A DNA stretch of 64,000 nucleotides, taken from positions 1 to 64,000 of the forward strand of contig NZ_JZDQ02000028.1 in assembly GCF_000960475.2 (NCBI RefSeq), given 5' to 3'. Both the position numbers and the translations under genes were made by a program. Below, piece after piece: positions 41,221 through 49,135 of the stretch. The stretch's first letter is position 1. Every line of letters starts with the position of its first letter. A model generated the notes under the pieces. The model saw nothing but the letters and a program-made list of their open reading frames with translations, made no database searches and had not been told where the DNA came from. Source of the stretch: Nocardioides luteus (GTDB lineage Bacteria > Actinomycetota > Actinomycetes > Propionibacteriales > Nocardioidaceae).

Positions 41221-42014
41221 TTGTCGTTCTCCTCGGGCTCGGTCCAGGTGCGGCTCGGGCCGGTCAGGACGATGTCCCAGTTGTAGCCCATGGAGTATTC
41301 CGGCACGGAGAGGTCGTGGTCGTACGTCGCGACCAGGGCGTCACGAGCCTTCTGGTCGGTGATCGACTGGTAGATCGGGTCGAGCGCGAAGAGCGGGTCG
41401 CCGGGGAAGTACATCTGGGTGATCAGCCGCTGCGTGAACGCCCGGCCGAAGAGCGAGAAGTGGATGTGGGCGGGACGCCACGCGTTGAGGTGGTTGCCCC
41501 ACGGGTACGGGCCGGGCTTGATCGTCTGGAAGCGGTAGCGGCCCTCGTCGTCGGTGAGGCAGCGGCCGACGCCGGTGAAGTTGGGGTCGAGCGGGGCCGG
41601 GTGCTGCTCGTGCTTGTGGATGTAGCGACCGGCCGAGTTCGCCTGCCAGATCTCGACCAGCTGGTTGCGCACCGGACGGCCCTCGCCGTCGAGGACGCGG
41701 CCACTGACGGTGATGCGCTCACCGATCGGCTCCCCGGTGAACTGGGTGTTCCAGCTGGAGTCGACGCCGATGGTGAGATCGGCCTCGAGCGGGTTGACGT
41801 CGGAGTGACCGAAGCAGGGCGACCACAGCTCGATCGTCTCCGGGTCCGCGTGGCGCGGGTCCTTGGTGGGATGGCGCAGGGCGCTGGATCGATAGGGCGG
41901 GTAGTCCAGCAGGGGCTGGCGGCTGGGCTTGCCTTCCTTGGCTAGGCCCTCCGCGTCGGCCTTGATCTTGTCGATCTCAGCCGAGATGTCAGCTTGAGTC
42001 TCGGGAGTTGTCAC
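41217..42014 (-). CDS. pcaH: Protocatechuate 3,4-dioxygenase beta subunit
   Basis: The catalytic, iron-containing subunit (265 residues) cleaving protocatechuate to 3-carboxymuconate. Candidate Fe(III) ligands are the tyrosines in GRYIHKHEQ and GPYPWGNHLN and the histidines in RPAHIHFSLFG. The GTG at 42014 is first in the operon pcaH-pcaG-pcaB-pcaDC. Only 30-75 bp separate it from the divergent regulator gene, so the operator must be compact. Confidence 0.95.
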   Translation of the reverse strand: MTTPETQADISAEIDKIKADAEGLAKEGKPSRQPLLDYPPYRSSALRHPTKDPRHADPETIELWSPCFGHSDVNPLEADLTIGVDSSWNTQFTGEPIGERITVSGRVLDGEGRPVRNQLVEIWQANSAGRYIHKHEQHPAPLDPNFTGVGRCLTDDEGRYRFQTIKPGPYPWGNHLNAWRPAHIHFSLFGRAFTQRLITQMYFPGDPLFALDPIYQSITDQKARDALVATYDHDLSVPEYSMGYNWDIVLTGPSRTWTEPEENDK

Positions 42015-42086
42015 CCTCCGAACGCTAGGTGCGGGAGGCGTACGATGAAAGCACGGACTTCTGCTGAGCGAAAGTGGGCGGGTCGA

Positions 42087-42830
42087 ATGGCAGGTGGCAG
42101 CGGAGGGCGCACCGTCACCTCGCGCGTCCTCGGTCTCATCGGCGCCTTCGACGCCACCCATCGCCGGCTCACGCTGAGCGAGCTCGCGTCCCGGGCGGAC
42201 GTCTCGCTCCCGACCGCCCACCGCCTGGTCGCCGAGCTGGTCGAGTGGGGCGCCCTGGTGCGGAACGAGGACGGCACCTACGCCGTCGGCCGGCGGCTGT
42301 GGGACGCCGGCCTGCTCGCCCCGGTCGCCACCGACCTGCGCTCGGTCGCGGCGCCGTTCCTCCACGACCTCTACGGCGCGACGCTGGAGACGGTCCATCT
42401 GGCCGTGCGCGAGGACGACCACGTGCTCTACCTCGAGACGCTCCGCGGCACCCGCAACGTACCCATCGTCTCCTCCGTTGGCTCCCGCCTGCCGATGTAC
42501 TCCACCGGCGTCGGCAAGGTGCTGCTGGCCCATGCGCCCGAGGACGTACGCACCCGGGTGCTGTCCGGCCCGCTCCGGCCGTTCACCCGCCACACCATCA
42601 CCACCCCCGGCCTGCTGCGCCGTCAGCTCGACCGGGTGATCACCGAGGGCTACGCCACCACCGCCGAGGAGATGACGCTCGGCGCCTGCTCGGTCGCGGT
42701 CCCGATCACCACCTCGTCGGGGGTCGTCGGCTCCCTCGGCATCGTCGTCTCGGACCTCCGCCGCAACCGCCTCCGCCTCGTCTCCGCCCTCCGCGTCGCC
42801 GCCCAGGGCGTCTCCCGCGGACTCGCATGA
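42087..42830 (+). CDS. IclR-family transcriptional regulator of the pca operon
   Basis: A regulator of 247 residues. The N-terminal winged helix-turn-helix is RLTLSELASRADVSLPTAHR; the C-terminal IclR effector domain contains LHDLYGATLETVHLAV and PMYSTGVGKVLLAHAP. The start at ATG 42087 (MAGGSGGRTVTSRVLGL) fits the normal family N-terminus. An upstream ATG at 42045 has a good GGGAGG site and would add 14 residues, but it would leave just 30 bp to pcaH. Divergent placement suggests it controls pcaHGB-DC, as PcaR-type IclR proteins do. Confidence 0.88.
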   Translation: MAGGSGGRTVTSRVLGLIGAFDATHRRLTLSELASRADVSLPTAHRLVAELVEWGALVRNEDGTYAVGRRLWDAGLLAPVATDLRSVAAPFLHDLYGATLETVHLAVREDDHVLYLETLRGTRNVPIVSSVGSRLPMYSTGVGKVLLAHAPEDVRTRVLSGPLRPFTRHTITTPGLLRRQLDRVITEGYATTAEEMTLGACSVAVPITTSSGVVGSLGIVVSDLRRNRLRLVSALRVAAQGVSRGLA

Positions 42831-42862
42831 AGCCGCTCGGAGGGGTGGGGTACCTTGCGCTG

Positions 42863-43912
42863 GTGACGATCGAGACCCCGAACGAAGACGTACGCCGCGC
42901 CGCCGCCGAGCGCCTCGGAGCCCTCGCGACCCCGCCAGGTGCCCTGGGCCGCCTCGGAGAGCTGGCGGTCTGGGTGGCGGCCTGCCAGGGCGAAGTGCCG
43001 CCGCGACCGGTCGACAACGTCCGCCTGGTGATCTTCGCCGGCGACCACGGCGTCGCCCAGCACGGGGTCTCGGCGTTCCCGCCGGCGATCACCGGCGCGA
43101 TGGTGCGTACGTTCCTGGGCGGCCGCGCCGGGGTCAGCGCGCTCGCCAAGGCGCACGGCGTCCAGGTCCGGGTGCTCGACCTCGGTGTCGACGAGGAGTT
43201 CGAGGACCTCGACGCGGCGACCCGCGAGGCGCTGACCGCGCACAAGATCCGGCGGGGGAGCGGTGCCATCCACCTCGAGGACGCGCTGAGCGCCGAGGAG
43301 ACGACCGCCGCGCTGGAGGCCGGCGCCGCCGTCGCCCGCGAGGAGATCGCGGCCGGCGCGCAGCTGCTGATCAGCGGCGACATGGGCATCGGCAACACCA
43401 CGCCCGCGGCGGCGATGGTGGCCGCCGGGCTCGGCCTGCCCGCGAGCGAGGTCACCGGTCGTGGCACCGGCATCGGCGACGACGCGCTGCGTCTGAAGGC
43501 AGACGTGATCACCACCGCGCTGGCCCGCGCCGGTGAGCGCACCGCCGACCCGGTCCAGACCCTCGCCGCGCTCGGCAGCGCGGACCTCGCCGCGACCACC
43601 GGCTACCTCCTCGAGGCCGCCCGGCGCGGCACCCCGGTCCTCCTCGACGGCCTGATGAGCGTCGCCTGCGCCCTCACCGCCGACCGGATCGAGCCGGGTG
43701 CGGCGGCATGGTTCGCCGCCGGACACCGCTCCACCGAGCCCGCCCAGTCGATGGCCCTGGAGAAGCTCGCCCTGGTGCCGCTGCTCGACCTCGACCTGCG
43801 GCTCGGCGAGGGCTCCGGCGCCGTCGCCGCAGTGCCGGTCGTCCGCAGCGCCGTCGCTCTCCTGCGTAACGTCGCTCTGCTCTCCGAGCTCGCTCCGGGA
43901 GACCCCGCCTGA
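42863..43912 (+). CDS. cobT: Nicotinate-nucleotide-dimethylbenzimidazole phosphoribosyltransferase CobT
   Basis: Makes alpha-ribazole phosphate from the DMB produced by BluB (about 349 residues). Features are LATPPGALGRLGELAVWVA, VIFAGDHGVAQHGVSAFPP, LLISGDMGIGNTTPAAAMVA and GRGTGIGDDALRLKA. GTG 42863 is preferred because TACCTT (42851-42856) lies six bases upstream, the layout of a leaderless promoter. An ATG at 42827 overlapping the regulator stop (ATGA) is the alternative. It overlaps cobS by TGATG. Confidence 0.93.
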   Translation: MTIETPNEDVRRAAAERLGALATPPGALGRLGELAVWVAACQGEVPPRPVDNVRLVIFAGDHGVAQHGVSAFPPAITGAMVRTFLGGRAGVSALAKAHGVQVRVLDLGVDEEFEDLDAATREALTAHKIRRGSGAIHLEDALSAEETTAALEAGAAVAREEIAAGAQLLISGDMGIGNTTPAAAMVAAGLGLPASEVTGRGTGIGDDALRLKADVITTALARAGERTADPVQTLAALGSADLAATTGYLLEAARRGTPVLLDGLMSVACALTADRIEPGAAAWFAAGHRSTEPAQSMALEKLALVPLLDLDLRLGEGSGAVAAVPVVRSAVALLRNVALLSELAPGDPA

Positions 43913-44685
43913 TGCTCGTGCGGGACGCCTGGCGTCTTGCGGTCGGCACGCTGACCGCGATGCCCGTGCCTCCTCCCGAGCTCGTCGACCGCCGCCGTGC
44001 CGCGGCGGCGATGACGCTGGCGCCGCTGGCCGCACTGCCGCTCGCACTGGCCGCCGGCGCTATCGCACTGCTGGGGCAGCTCGCCGGGCTACCGCACCTG
44101 GTCACCGCCCTGCTCGCGATCGGCGCGGTGGTCGCGGGCAACCGGGCGTTCCACCTCGACGGTCTCGCCGACACGGTCGACGGCATGGCCGCCTCCTTCG
44201 ACCGCGAGCGCTCGCTGGCGGTCATGAAGACCGGCACCTCGGGACCGGCGGGCGTCACCGCGATCGTCCTCGTCCTCGGTCTCCAGGTGGCGGCGCTCGC
44301 CTCGCTGCTGGACGGGTCGGTCCTCCGGTCGTCGGTGCTCGTCGCCGTCGCCGTCTGTGCCTCGCGCGCGGCCCTGGCGCTCTGCTGCACCCGCGGCATC
44401 AAGCCGGCGCGTGCGGACGGGCTGGGGCGTACGTTCACCCAGACCCTGCCGCCCCTCGTGACGGTCGTCGTCTGGATCGTCGTCGCGGCCGCGCTCGCCG
44501 GTGCCGGCGCCTGGGCCGGTCTGCCGTGGTGGCGGGGAGCCGTCGCGGTCGCCGCTGCCGCAGCCGTCGTCGGCGTGATCGTCCGGCGGGCGGTCAAGCG
44601 GTTCGGGGGAGTGACCGGCGACGTCTTCGGCGCCGCCGTCGAAGTGGCGCTGGCGACCATCCTGGTCACGCTGAGCGCCGGCTAG
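43912..44685 (+). CDS. cobS: Adenosylcobinamide-GDP ribazoletransferase CobS
   Basis: Integral membrane cobalamin synthase of 257 residues, joining alpha-ribazole to adenosylcobinamide-GDP. The family signature FHLDGLADTVDGMAASFDRE lies near residue 81, with metal-binding acidic residues, followed by MKTGTSGPAGVTAIVLVLG. About six helices are predicted. Start ATG 43912 overlaps cobT. Its stop TAG is shared with the convergent cobU stop in a CTAG. Confidence 0.95.
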   Translation: MLVRDAWRLAVGTLTAMPVPPPELVDRRRAAAAMTLAPLAALPLALAAGAIALLGQLAGLPHLVTALLAIGAVVAGNRAFHLDGLADTVDGMAASFDRERSLAVMKTGTSGPAGVTAIVLVLGLQVAALASLLDGSVLRSSVLVAVAVCASRAALALCCTRGIKPARADGLGRTFTQTLPPLVTVVVWIVVAAALAGAGAWAGLPWWRGAVAVAAAAAVVGVIVRRAVKRFGGVTGDVFGAAVEVALATILVTLSAG

Positions 44686-45221
44686 AGCTTCAGCACCCGT
44701 CCGGCGATCACCAGGTGCACCTCGTCGCAGGCGGCCGCGAGCCGCTGGTTGACCAGCCCGAGCAGGTCGCGGAAGAGACGGCCCGAGCGATGGGCCGGCA
44801 CGACCCCGAGGCCGACCTCGTTGGTCACCAGCACCACGTCGCCACTGTGGCGGTCGAGGACCGCGACGGCATCGTCGACCTCCGCCGAGACGGCAGCGGT
44901 CGCCTCCTCGGACGTCGCCTCCCACAACCCGCGCGAGTCCATCACCGCGGTGAGCCAGGTGCCCAGGCAGTCGACCATCACCGCGTCGCCGCTGGTCAGC
45001 CCCTCCGCCAGCGCCCCCGCGAGATCACGCGACTCGACGGTGCGCCACCGCTCCGGCCGCCTGGCCCGGTGCGAAGCCAGCCGCGCGGCCCAGTCCGGAT
45101 CCGGCTCCTCCTCGAGCGTCGGCCCCGGCGCGACGTACGCCACCGACGGCGCGGCCGCGAGCAGCGACTCGGCGTGCCGGGACTTCCCCGACCGCACCCC
45201 ACCCGTCACCAGAATCCTCAC
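44682..45221 (-). CDS. cobU: Adenosylcobinamide kinase / guanylyltransferase CobU
   Basis: Bifunctional kinase and GMP transferase of 179 residues that activates adenosylcobinamide for CobS. P-loop LVTGGVRSGKSRHAESLL at the N-terminus, LVTNEVGLGVVPAHRSGRLF and RDLLGLVNQRLAAACDEVHLV at the C-terminus. The GTG at 45221 is chosen because the P-loop starts five residues later; longer starts add unrelated sequence. Convergent with cobS, sharing the CTAG stop. Confidence 0.95.
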   Translation of the reverse strand: MRILVTGGVRSGKSRHAESLLAAAPSVAYVAPGPTLEEEPDPDWAARLASHRARRPERWRTVESRDLAGALAEGLTSGDAVMVDCLGTWLTAVMDSRGLWEATSEEATAAVSAEVDDAVAVLDRHSGDVVLVTNEVGLGVVPAHRSGRLFRDLLGLVNQRLAAACDEVHLVIAGRVLKL

Positions 45222-45258
45222 CGGGCCAGTCTCCCAGCCATCGCATAGCCTGCGACCC

Positions 45259-46059
45259 ATGACCCCAGAGCGCATCGCGCTGATCTCGGACGTACACGGC
45301 AATCTCACCGCCCTCGAGGCCGTCCTCGCCGACATCGAGGCGCGCGGAATCACCAGGATCTTCAACCTCGGCGACTACGTCGGCAAGGGCCCGCGAGGAC
45401 GCGAGGTCGCCGAGCTCTGCCGGGAGCGGTGCGAGGTGAACATCCTGGGCAACTGGGAGGACTTCCTGCTCACCCCCGAGCCCGACTTCGGCCGCGAGTC
45501 GGTCGGGCTGATGTGGTGGCGGCTGCAGGCGTGGGAGCAGGCCGAGTGGCTGCGTACGCTCCCGTTCAGCCACGACTTCTGGATCAGCGGTCGTCGGGTC
45601 AGGCTCTTCCACGCCTCCGAGGAGACGGTCCACCGCCGGGTCAGGTTCGACCACGACGAGAAGGAGTTCCTGGGCCTGTTCCAGAACACCGAGGCGACCG
45701 GCTTCGACCTGCCGGAGCCCGACATCGTCGGCTACGCGGACACCCACGATCCCTACTACGAGACCGACCGCAACCGGCGCACGGTCTTCAACACCGGCAG
45801 CGTCGGCAACTGCATGAGCGACCCGACCCCGGTCTACGTGATCCTCGAGGGCGTCATGGACAGCGACCAGGAGGCGCCGTTCGGCATCCAGTGGGTCCGG
45901 GTCCCCTACGACGCGGAGGCCGAGATCGCGTACGCCGCCGAGGTCGGGATGCCGGAGCTGGAGGAGTACACCTACGAGCTGCGCACGGGCTTCTACCGGG
46001 GCAACCTGAGGGAAGGCCTCGAGGACGGCGAGCAGCCGACCTACCACCGGAAGGGGTAG
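45259..46059 (+). CDS. Calcineurin-like metallophosphoesterase
   Basis: A 266-residue metallophosphoesterase of the YfcE/MJ0936-like class: ALISDVHGNLTALEAVL, FNLGDYVGKGPRGREV, NILGNWEDF and FNTGSVGNCM hold the usual Asp, His and Asn metal ligands. The third motif (GYADTHDPYY) is altered relative to the common GHTH. TAGCCT at 45246-45251, seven bases before the ATG, suggests a leaderless transcript. Substrate unknown; its location next to cobU is probably coincidental. Confidence 0.85.
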   Translation: MTPERIALISDVHGNLTALEAVLADIEARGITRIFNLGDYVGKGPRGREVAELCRERCEVNILGNWEDFLLTPEPDFGRESVGLMWWRLQAWEQAEWLRTLPFSHDFWISGRRVRLFHASEETVHRRVRFDHDEKEFLGLFQNTEATGFDLPEPDIVGYADTHDPYYETDRNRRTVFNTGSVGNCMSDPTPVYVILEGVMDSDQEAPFGIQWVRVPYDAEAEIAYAAEVGMPELEEYTYELRTGFYRGNLREGLEDGEQPTYHRKG

Positions 46060-46101
46060 ATCGGCTCTTCACCGCTCTCGCAGTGCTTGTGATGGCCCGG
46101 C

Positions 46102-46872
46102 TCAACTGATCTTGCGCCGGTAGGCAACCATGGCGAAGGCGTACGAGACCACGAGGATGCCCACGCACCAGGCCAGGGCCACCCAGATGTCGTCACCGAC
46201 CGGCCGCTCGGCGAAGAGCGCCTGGATGGTGTTGACGATCGAGGTCACCGGCTGGTTCTCCGCGAAGGCGCGCACCGGGCTGGGCATCGTCTCCGTCGGC
46301 GCGAACGCCGAGCTGATGAACGGCAGGAAGATCAGCGGGTAGGAGAACCCGGTCGCCCCCTCCATGGTCTGCGCGGCCAGCCCGGGGATGACCGCGAGCC
46401 AGGTCAGCGCCAGGGTGAGCAGCGCCAGGATCCCGGCGACCGCGAGCCAGGCACCGAGCCCCGCCGAGGTGCGGAAGCCCATCACGAACGCGACGCCCAG
46501 GATGATCACCAGAGTGAGCATGTTGGCCACCATCGAGGTCCCGACGTGCGCCCACAGCACCGCCGAGCGGGCGATCGGCATCGACTGGAACCGCTCGAAG
46601 ATCCCGCTCTTCATGTCGGTGAAGAGCCTCAGTGCCGTGTACGCGATGCCCGAGGCGATCGCCATGATCATGATCCCGGGGAGCACGTAGTTGACGTAGC
46701 TGCCCGGGCTGCCCGGGCCGGTGCTGATCGCGCCGCCCAGCACGTAGACGAAGAGCAGCATCATCGCGATCGGGGTGAGCGCGGTGGTGATGATCGTGTC
46801 CGGGCTGCGGGTGATGTGGCGCAGCGAGCGTGCCAGCAGGGTGCCGGCATCGGCGAGTGCGTACTTGTTCAT
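46102..46872 (-). CDS. ABC-2 type transporter permease
   Basis: A 256-residue membrane protein of the ABC-2 exporter class with about six helices, including LTPIAMMLLFVYVLGGAI near residue 35 and the family stretch ERFQSMPIARSAVLWAHV. It pairs with the ATPase gene that overlaps it (ATGA). The drug/DrrB-like export system lies behind a PadR regulator, which commonly indicates efflux of toxic compounds. Confidence 0.9.
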   Translation of the reverse strand: MNKYALADAGTLLARSLRHITRSPDTIITTALTPIAMMLLFVYVLGGAISTGPGSPGSYVNYVLPGIMIMAIASGIAYTALRLFTDMKSGIFERFQSMPIARSAVLWAHVGTSMVANMLTLVIILGVAFVMGFRTSAGLGAWLAVAGILALLTLALTWLAVIPGLAAQTMEGATGFSYPLIFLPFISSAFAPTETMPSPVRAFAENQPVTSIVNTIQALFAERPVGDDIWVALAWCVGILVVSYAFAMVAYRRKIS

Positions 46873-47657
46873 GAGTGGTCTCCTTGCTTGGTGGAGCCGG
46901 TGAGCGAAAGAAATATTTCTTCCAGCGACGGCTGCTTCTCGACGTACTCGACCTTTGCCGGCGGCAGCAGCGCCTTGAGCTCGGCGAGGGTGCCGTTGGC
47001 GATGATCGTCCCGCCGTGGAGGATGGCGATCCGGTCGGCGAGCTGCTCGGCCTCCTCCAGGTACTGCGTGGTCAGCAGCACCGTCGTGCCCTGCTCGGTC
47101 AGCTCCTTGACGACCTTCCACACCTCCAGCCGCGCCTCCGGGTCCAGCCCGGTCGTCGGCTCGTCGAGGAAGATCACCGACGGCGAGCCGATCAGCGACA
47201 TCGCGATGTCGAGCCGCCGCCGCATGCCGCCGGAGTAGGTCGCGACCTTCCGCCCGCCCGCCTCGACCAGGTCGAAGCGCTCGAGCAGCCCGTCGGCGAT
47301 GTCGCCGGGGGAGGGCAGGTGGCGCAGCTTCGCGACCAGCACCAGGTTCTCCCGCCCGGTCAGGATCTCGTCGACCGCCGCGAACTGGCCGGTCAGCGAG
47401 ATCGCCTCCCGCACCCGCTGTGCCTCCTCGACCACCGAGGCACCCTCGACCAGCGCCGTGCCGGCATCAGGCTTCAGGAGGGTCGAGAGGATGCGTACGG
47501 CCGTGGTCTTGCCGGCTCCGTTGGACCCGAGCAGCGCGAAGATCGAGCCCCGCGCCACCTCGAAGTCCACGCCCTTCAATACCGGTGATCGAGCTTGTCG
47601 AGATCCCTTGTAGGACTTCTCCAATCCCCGTACGGAGATCGCGGCTGTCGCGCTCAT
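46869..47657 (-). CDS. ABC transporter ATP-binding protein (DrrA-like)
   Basis: ATPase of 262 residues: Walker A LLGSNGAGKTTAVRILS, signature YSGGMRRRLDIAMSL, Walker B SVIFLDEPTTGLDPEAR and the H-loop region VLLTTQYLEEAEQLAD. The N-terminal segment normally linking strand 1 to strand 2 contains GSRQARSPV (residues 18-26), largely encoded by a palindromic repeat insertion. ATG with overlaps on both sides (ATGA). Confidence 0.93.
   Translation of the reverse strand: MSATAAISVRGLEKSYKGSRQARSPVLKGVDFEVARGSIFALLGSNGAGKTTAVRILSTLLKPDAGTALVEGASVVEEAQRVREAISLTGQFAAVDEILTGRENLVLVAKLRHLPSPGDIADGLLERFDLVEAGGRKVATYSGGMRRRLDIAMSLIGSPSVIFLDEPTTGLDPEARLEVWKVVKELTEQGTTVLLTTQYLEEAEQLADRIAILHGGTIIANGTLAELKALLPPAKVEYVEKQPSLEEIFLSLTGSTKQGDHS
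47584..47607. repeat. Palindromic repeat inside the ABC ATPase gene
   Basis: GATCGAGCTTGTCGAGATC carries the same GAGCTTGTCGA core as the repeats at 36-60 and 129-153 (opposite strand), with arms GATC/GATC instead of GGTC/GACC. It encodes part of GSRQARSPV near the ATPase N-terminus. Confidence 0.65.
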
Positions 47658-48025
47658 GACTCCTCCTCCTTGTTGATGGTCTCGATGGCCTCGTTGAGCC
47701 GGGCGCGCTCCTTCTTGATCCAGGCGCCCTCGGCGTAGTTCCTGCCGAACTCCTCGGCGAACTCGACCGGGTTGTCACCGACGATCGCGCTGACCGGGGT
47801 GCCGTCGGCGGCGCTCTGCTCGAAGAGCTCGAGGAGGTCCTCGGCCATCGCCGTCAGGATCGCGCCGTCGGCGATGCCGGCGGAGTACATCAGGTAGCGC
47901 TCGACCGCGTCGTGCGCCTTGCGGTGGTTTTCCGGAAGCTGCTGCTTGCGGGCCTTGAGCTGCCGCCAGCGCTTCTTCAGCTCGAGCTCGCCGACGACGG
48001 TCTCGAACATCGATCGGATGGACAT
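47654..48025 (-). CDS. DUF1048 family protein
   Basis: A 123-residue helical protein (WRQLKARKQQLPENHRKAHD, AILTAMAEDLLELFEQSAADG, NPVEFAEEFGRNYAEGAW) that matches the DUF1048 family, often found between a PadR regulator and an ABC exporter. Function unknown; its fixed placement suggests an accessory or regulatory role for the transporter. Start ATG 48025, three bases after the PadR gene. Confidence 0.8.
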   Translation of the reverse strand: MSIRSMFETVVGELELKKRWRQLKARKQQLPENHRKAHDAVERYLMYSAGIADGAILTAMAEDLLELFEQSAADGTPVSAIVGDNPVEFAEEFGRNYAEGAWIKKERARLNEAIETINKEEES

Positions 48026-48028
48026 TCC

Positions 48029-48358
48029 TTACTTCCCTTCCGTACGGAGGCTCTCCAGCCGTTCGGCCAGGAACCCCCAGGTGGTCCAGAACTCTTCGAG
48101 GTACTTCTCGCCGTCTGAGTTGAGCGAGTAGACCTTCCGCGGCGGCCCCTTCTCGCTCGGCCGCTTCTCCACGTCCACCAGCCCGTTCTTCTCGATCCGG
48201 ACCAGCAGCGCGTAGACCGTGCCCTCGGCGATGTCGGTGAACCCCTGGCTCCGCAGCCAGGTCGTGATCTCGTATCCGTACGCCGGGTTGCCGGTCAGGA
48301 ACGCCAGCACGATCCCCTCCAGCGTCCCCTTGAGCATCTCGGTCATCTGCTTGCCCAT
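48029..48358 (-). CDS. PadR-family transcriptional regulator
   Basis: A 109-residue winged helix protein: LEGIVLAFLTGNPAYGYEIT, IAEGTVYALLVRIEKNGLV and RKVYSLNSDGEKYLEEF are typical of PadR. First gene of the padR-DUF1048-ABC operon, with a strong GGGAGGAGG site. The leader contains a 10-bp inverted repeat that overlaps the likely promoter, so autorepression is probable. Confidence 0.92.
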   Translation of the reverse strand: MGKQMTEMLKGTLEGIVLAFLTGNPAYGYEITTWLRSQGFTDIAEGTVYALLVRIEKNGLVDVEKRPSEKGPPRKVYSLNSDGEKYLEEFWTTWGFLAERLESLRTEGK

Positions 48359-48372
48359 CGGGCACCTCCTCC

Positions 48373-48420
48373 CACTACTCAGTGTTGCTGACTACCGGTA
48401 CATAGTAGCGCTGAGTAGTG
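48373..48420 (-). promoter_or_regulatory. Inverted-repeat operator/promoter of the PadR operon
   Basis: Perfect arms CACTACTCAG (48373-48382) and CTGAGTAGTG (48411-48420) are separated by 28 bp. Between them, on the minus strand, lies a -10-like TACTAT. A repressor bound here would cover the promoter of padR and the ABC genes. Confidence 0.6.
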
Positions 48421-48454
48421 ACGGAGGGTCAAGTCCTTATCGCCGACGGAAATG

Positions 48455-48502
48455 CCAGCGGCGCTGGTACGACGGGATCAGCCGTCGTACCAGCGCCGCT
48501 GG
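48455..48502. terminator. Perfect 21-bp stem hairpin downstream of the lipoprotein gene
   Basis: Arms 48455-48475 and 48482-48502 (CCAGCGGCGCTGGTACGACGG and its exact complement, which would be 21 bases each) enclose a 6-base loop GATCAG. It lies 18 bp beyond the stop of the minus-strand lipoprotein gene and before the PadR promoter. TTT follows on the minus strand, consistent with an intrinsic terminator. Confidence 0.75.
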
Positions 48503-48520
48503 TCTTGTCTCGAGATGGAC

Positions 48521-49135
48521 TCAGCTCTTGCCGTTCACGTCGGCAGCTCGCTCGAGTGCTGTGGAGAGGAGGTCCGCCACCTTCACGGATGCCTCACCAC
48601 TCCCGCTGTGTGTCACTCCGACGCCGACGAGTCGTCCGTCTTCGGTCTCGGCGAACGCGATGCTGCCGACTTCAACGGGGTTTGACGACTTGCTCGTGAA
48701 TGTGAACCCGACGGCGCCGTCGGGAAGCCCGCTGATGGGCTCTGACGTCGCCTCGCCGTAGTCACCCTGGTCGGCATCTGCCGAGCACTCGTCCACGGCC
48801 TCCTTGATGGCAGCGATCATCGACTCGGCGTCTGGGTAGCTCCCGCCCCCGGGAACGAACAGGGTGGCGCCTACGACATCCTTGTTCTCGAGTACATACT
48901 GCTCGCCGGTGGTCCCCTCGTCGGCGCTCGACAGCTTCGTCTCCAGATAGCCAAGTGCGTCACACCAGCCGGTCCCTGGCGCACCCATGGTTCCGTCAAC
49001 GGTCTCGTCGACCTGGGGAAGCGCGTCGGTGTCCAGCAACGTCGAGTCGGTGCCGCAGGCGGTCATCAGGAATGGCATCGCGCACAGTGCGACGGCCAGG
49101 CGGACCCTACTTCGGGTAGTAGGCCAAGAACGCAT
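48521..49135 (-). CDS. Putative lipoprotein of a WXG100-like gene cluster
   Basis: A 204-residue lipoprotein: basic N-terminus, hydrophobic segment and lipobox FLMTACGTD. The mature domain contains three further cysteines or motifs including GWCDALGYLETKL and AVDECSAD, and resembles the DUF3558-like actinobacterial lipoproteins only loosely. The ATG overlaps the end of the upstream 779-residue gene by 29 bases, so the two are translationally linked. Function unknown; a membrane-bound partner, or an immunity-like protein, for the upstream product is conceivable. Confidence 0.65.
   Translation of the reverse strand: MRSWPTTRSRVRLAVALCAMPFLMTACGTDSTLLDTDALPQVDETVDGTMGAPGTGWCDALGYLETKLSSADEGTTGEQYVLENKDVVGATLFVPGGGSYPDAESMIAAIKEAVDECSADADQGDYGEATSEPISGLPDGAVGFTFTSKSSNPVEVGSIAFAETEDGRLVGVGVTHSGSGEASVKVADLLSTALERAADVNGKS

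Noticed and set aside
42827..42862. N-terminal extension of CobT from ATG 42827
   Set aside because: The added residues (MKPLGGVGYLAL) have no family counterpart, lack a ribosome site and overlap a good -10 for a leaderless GTG at 42863. It remains possible because of the ATGA overlap.
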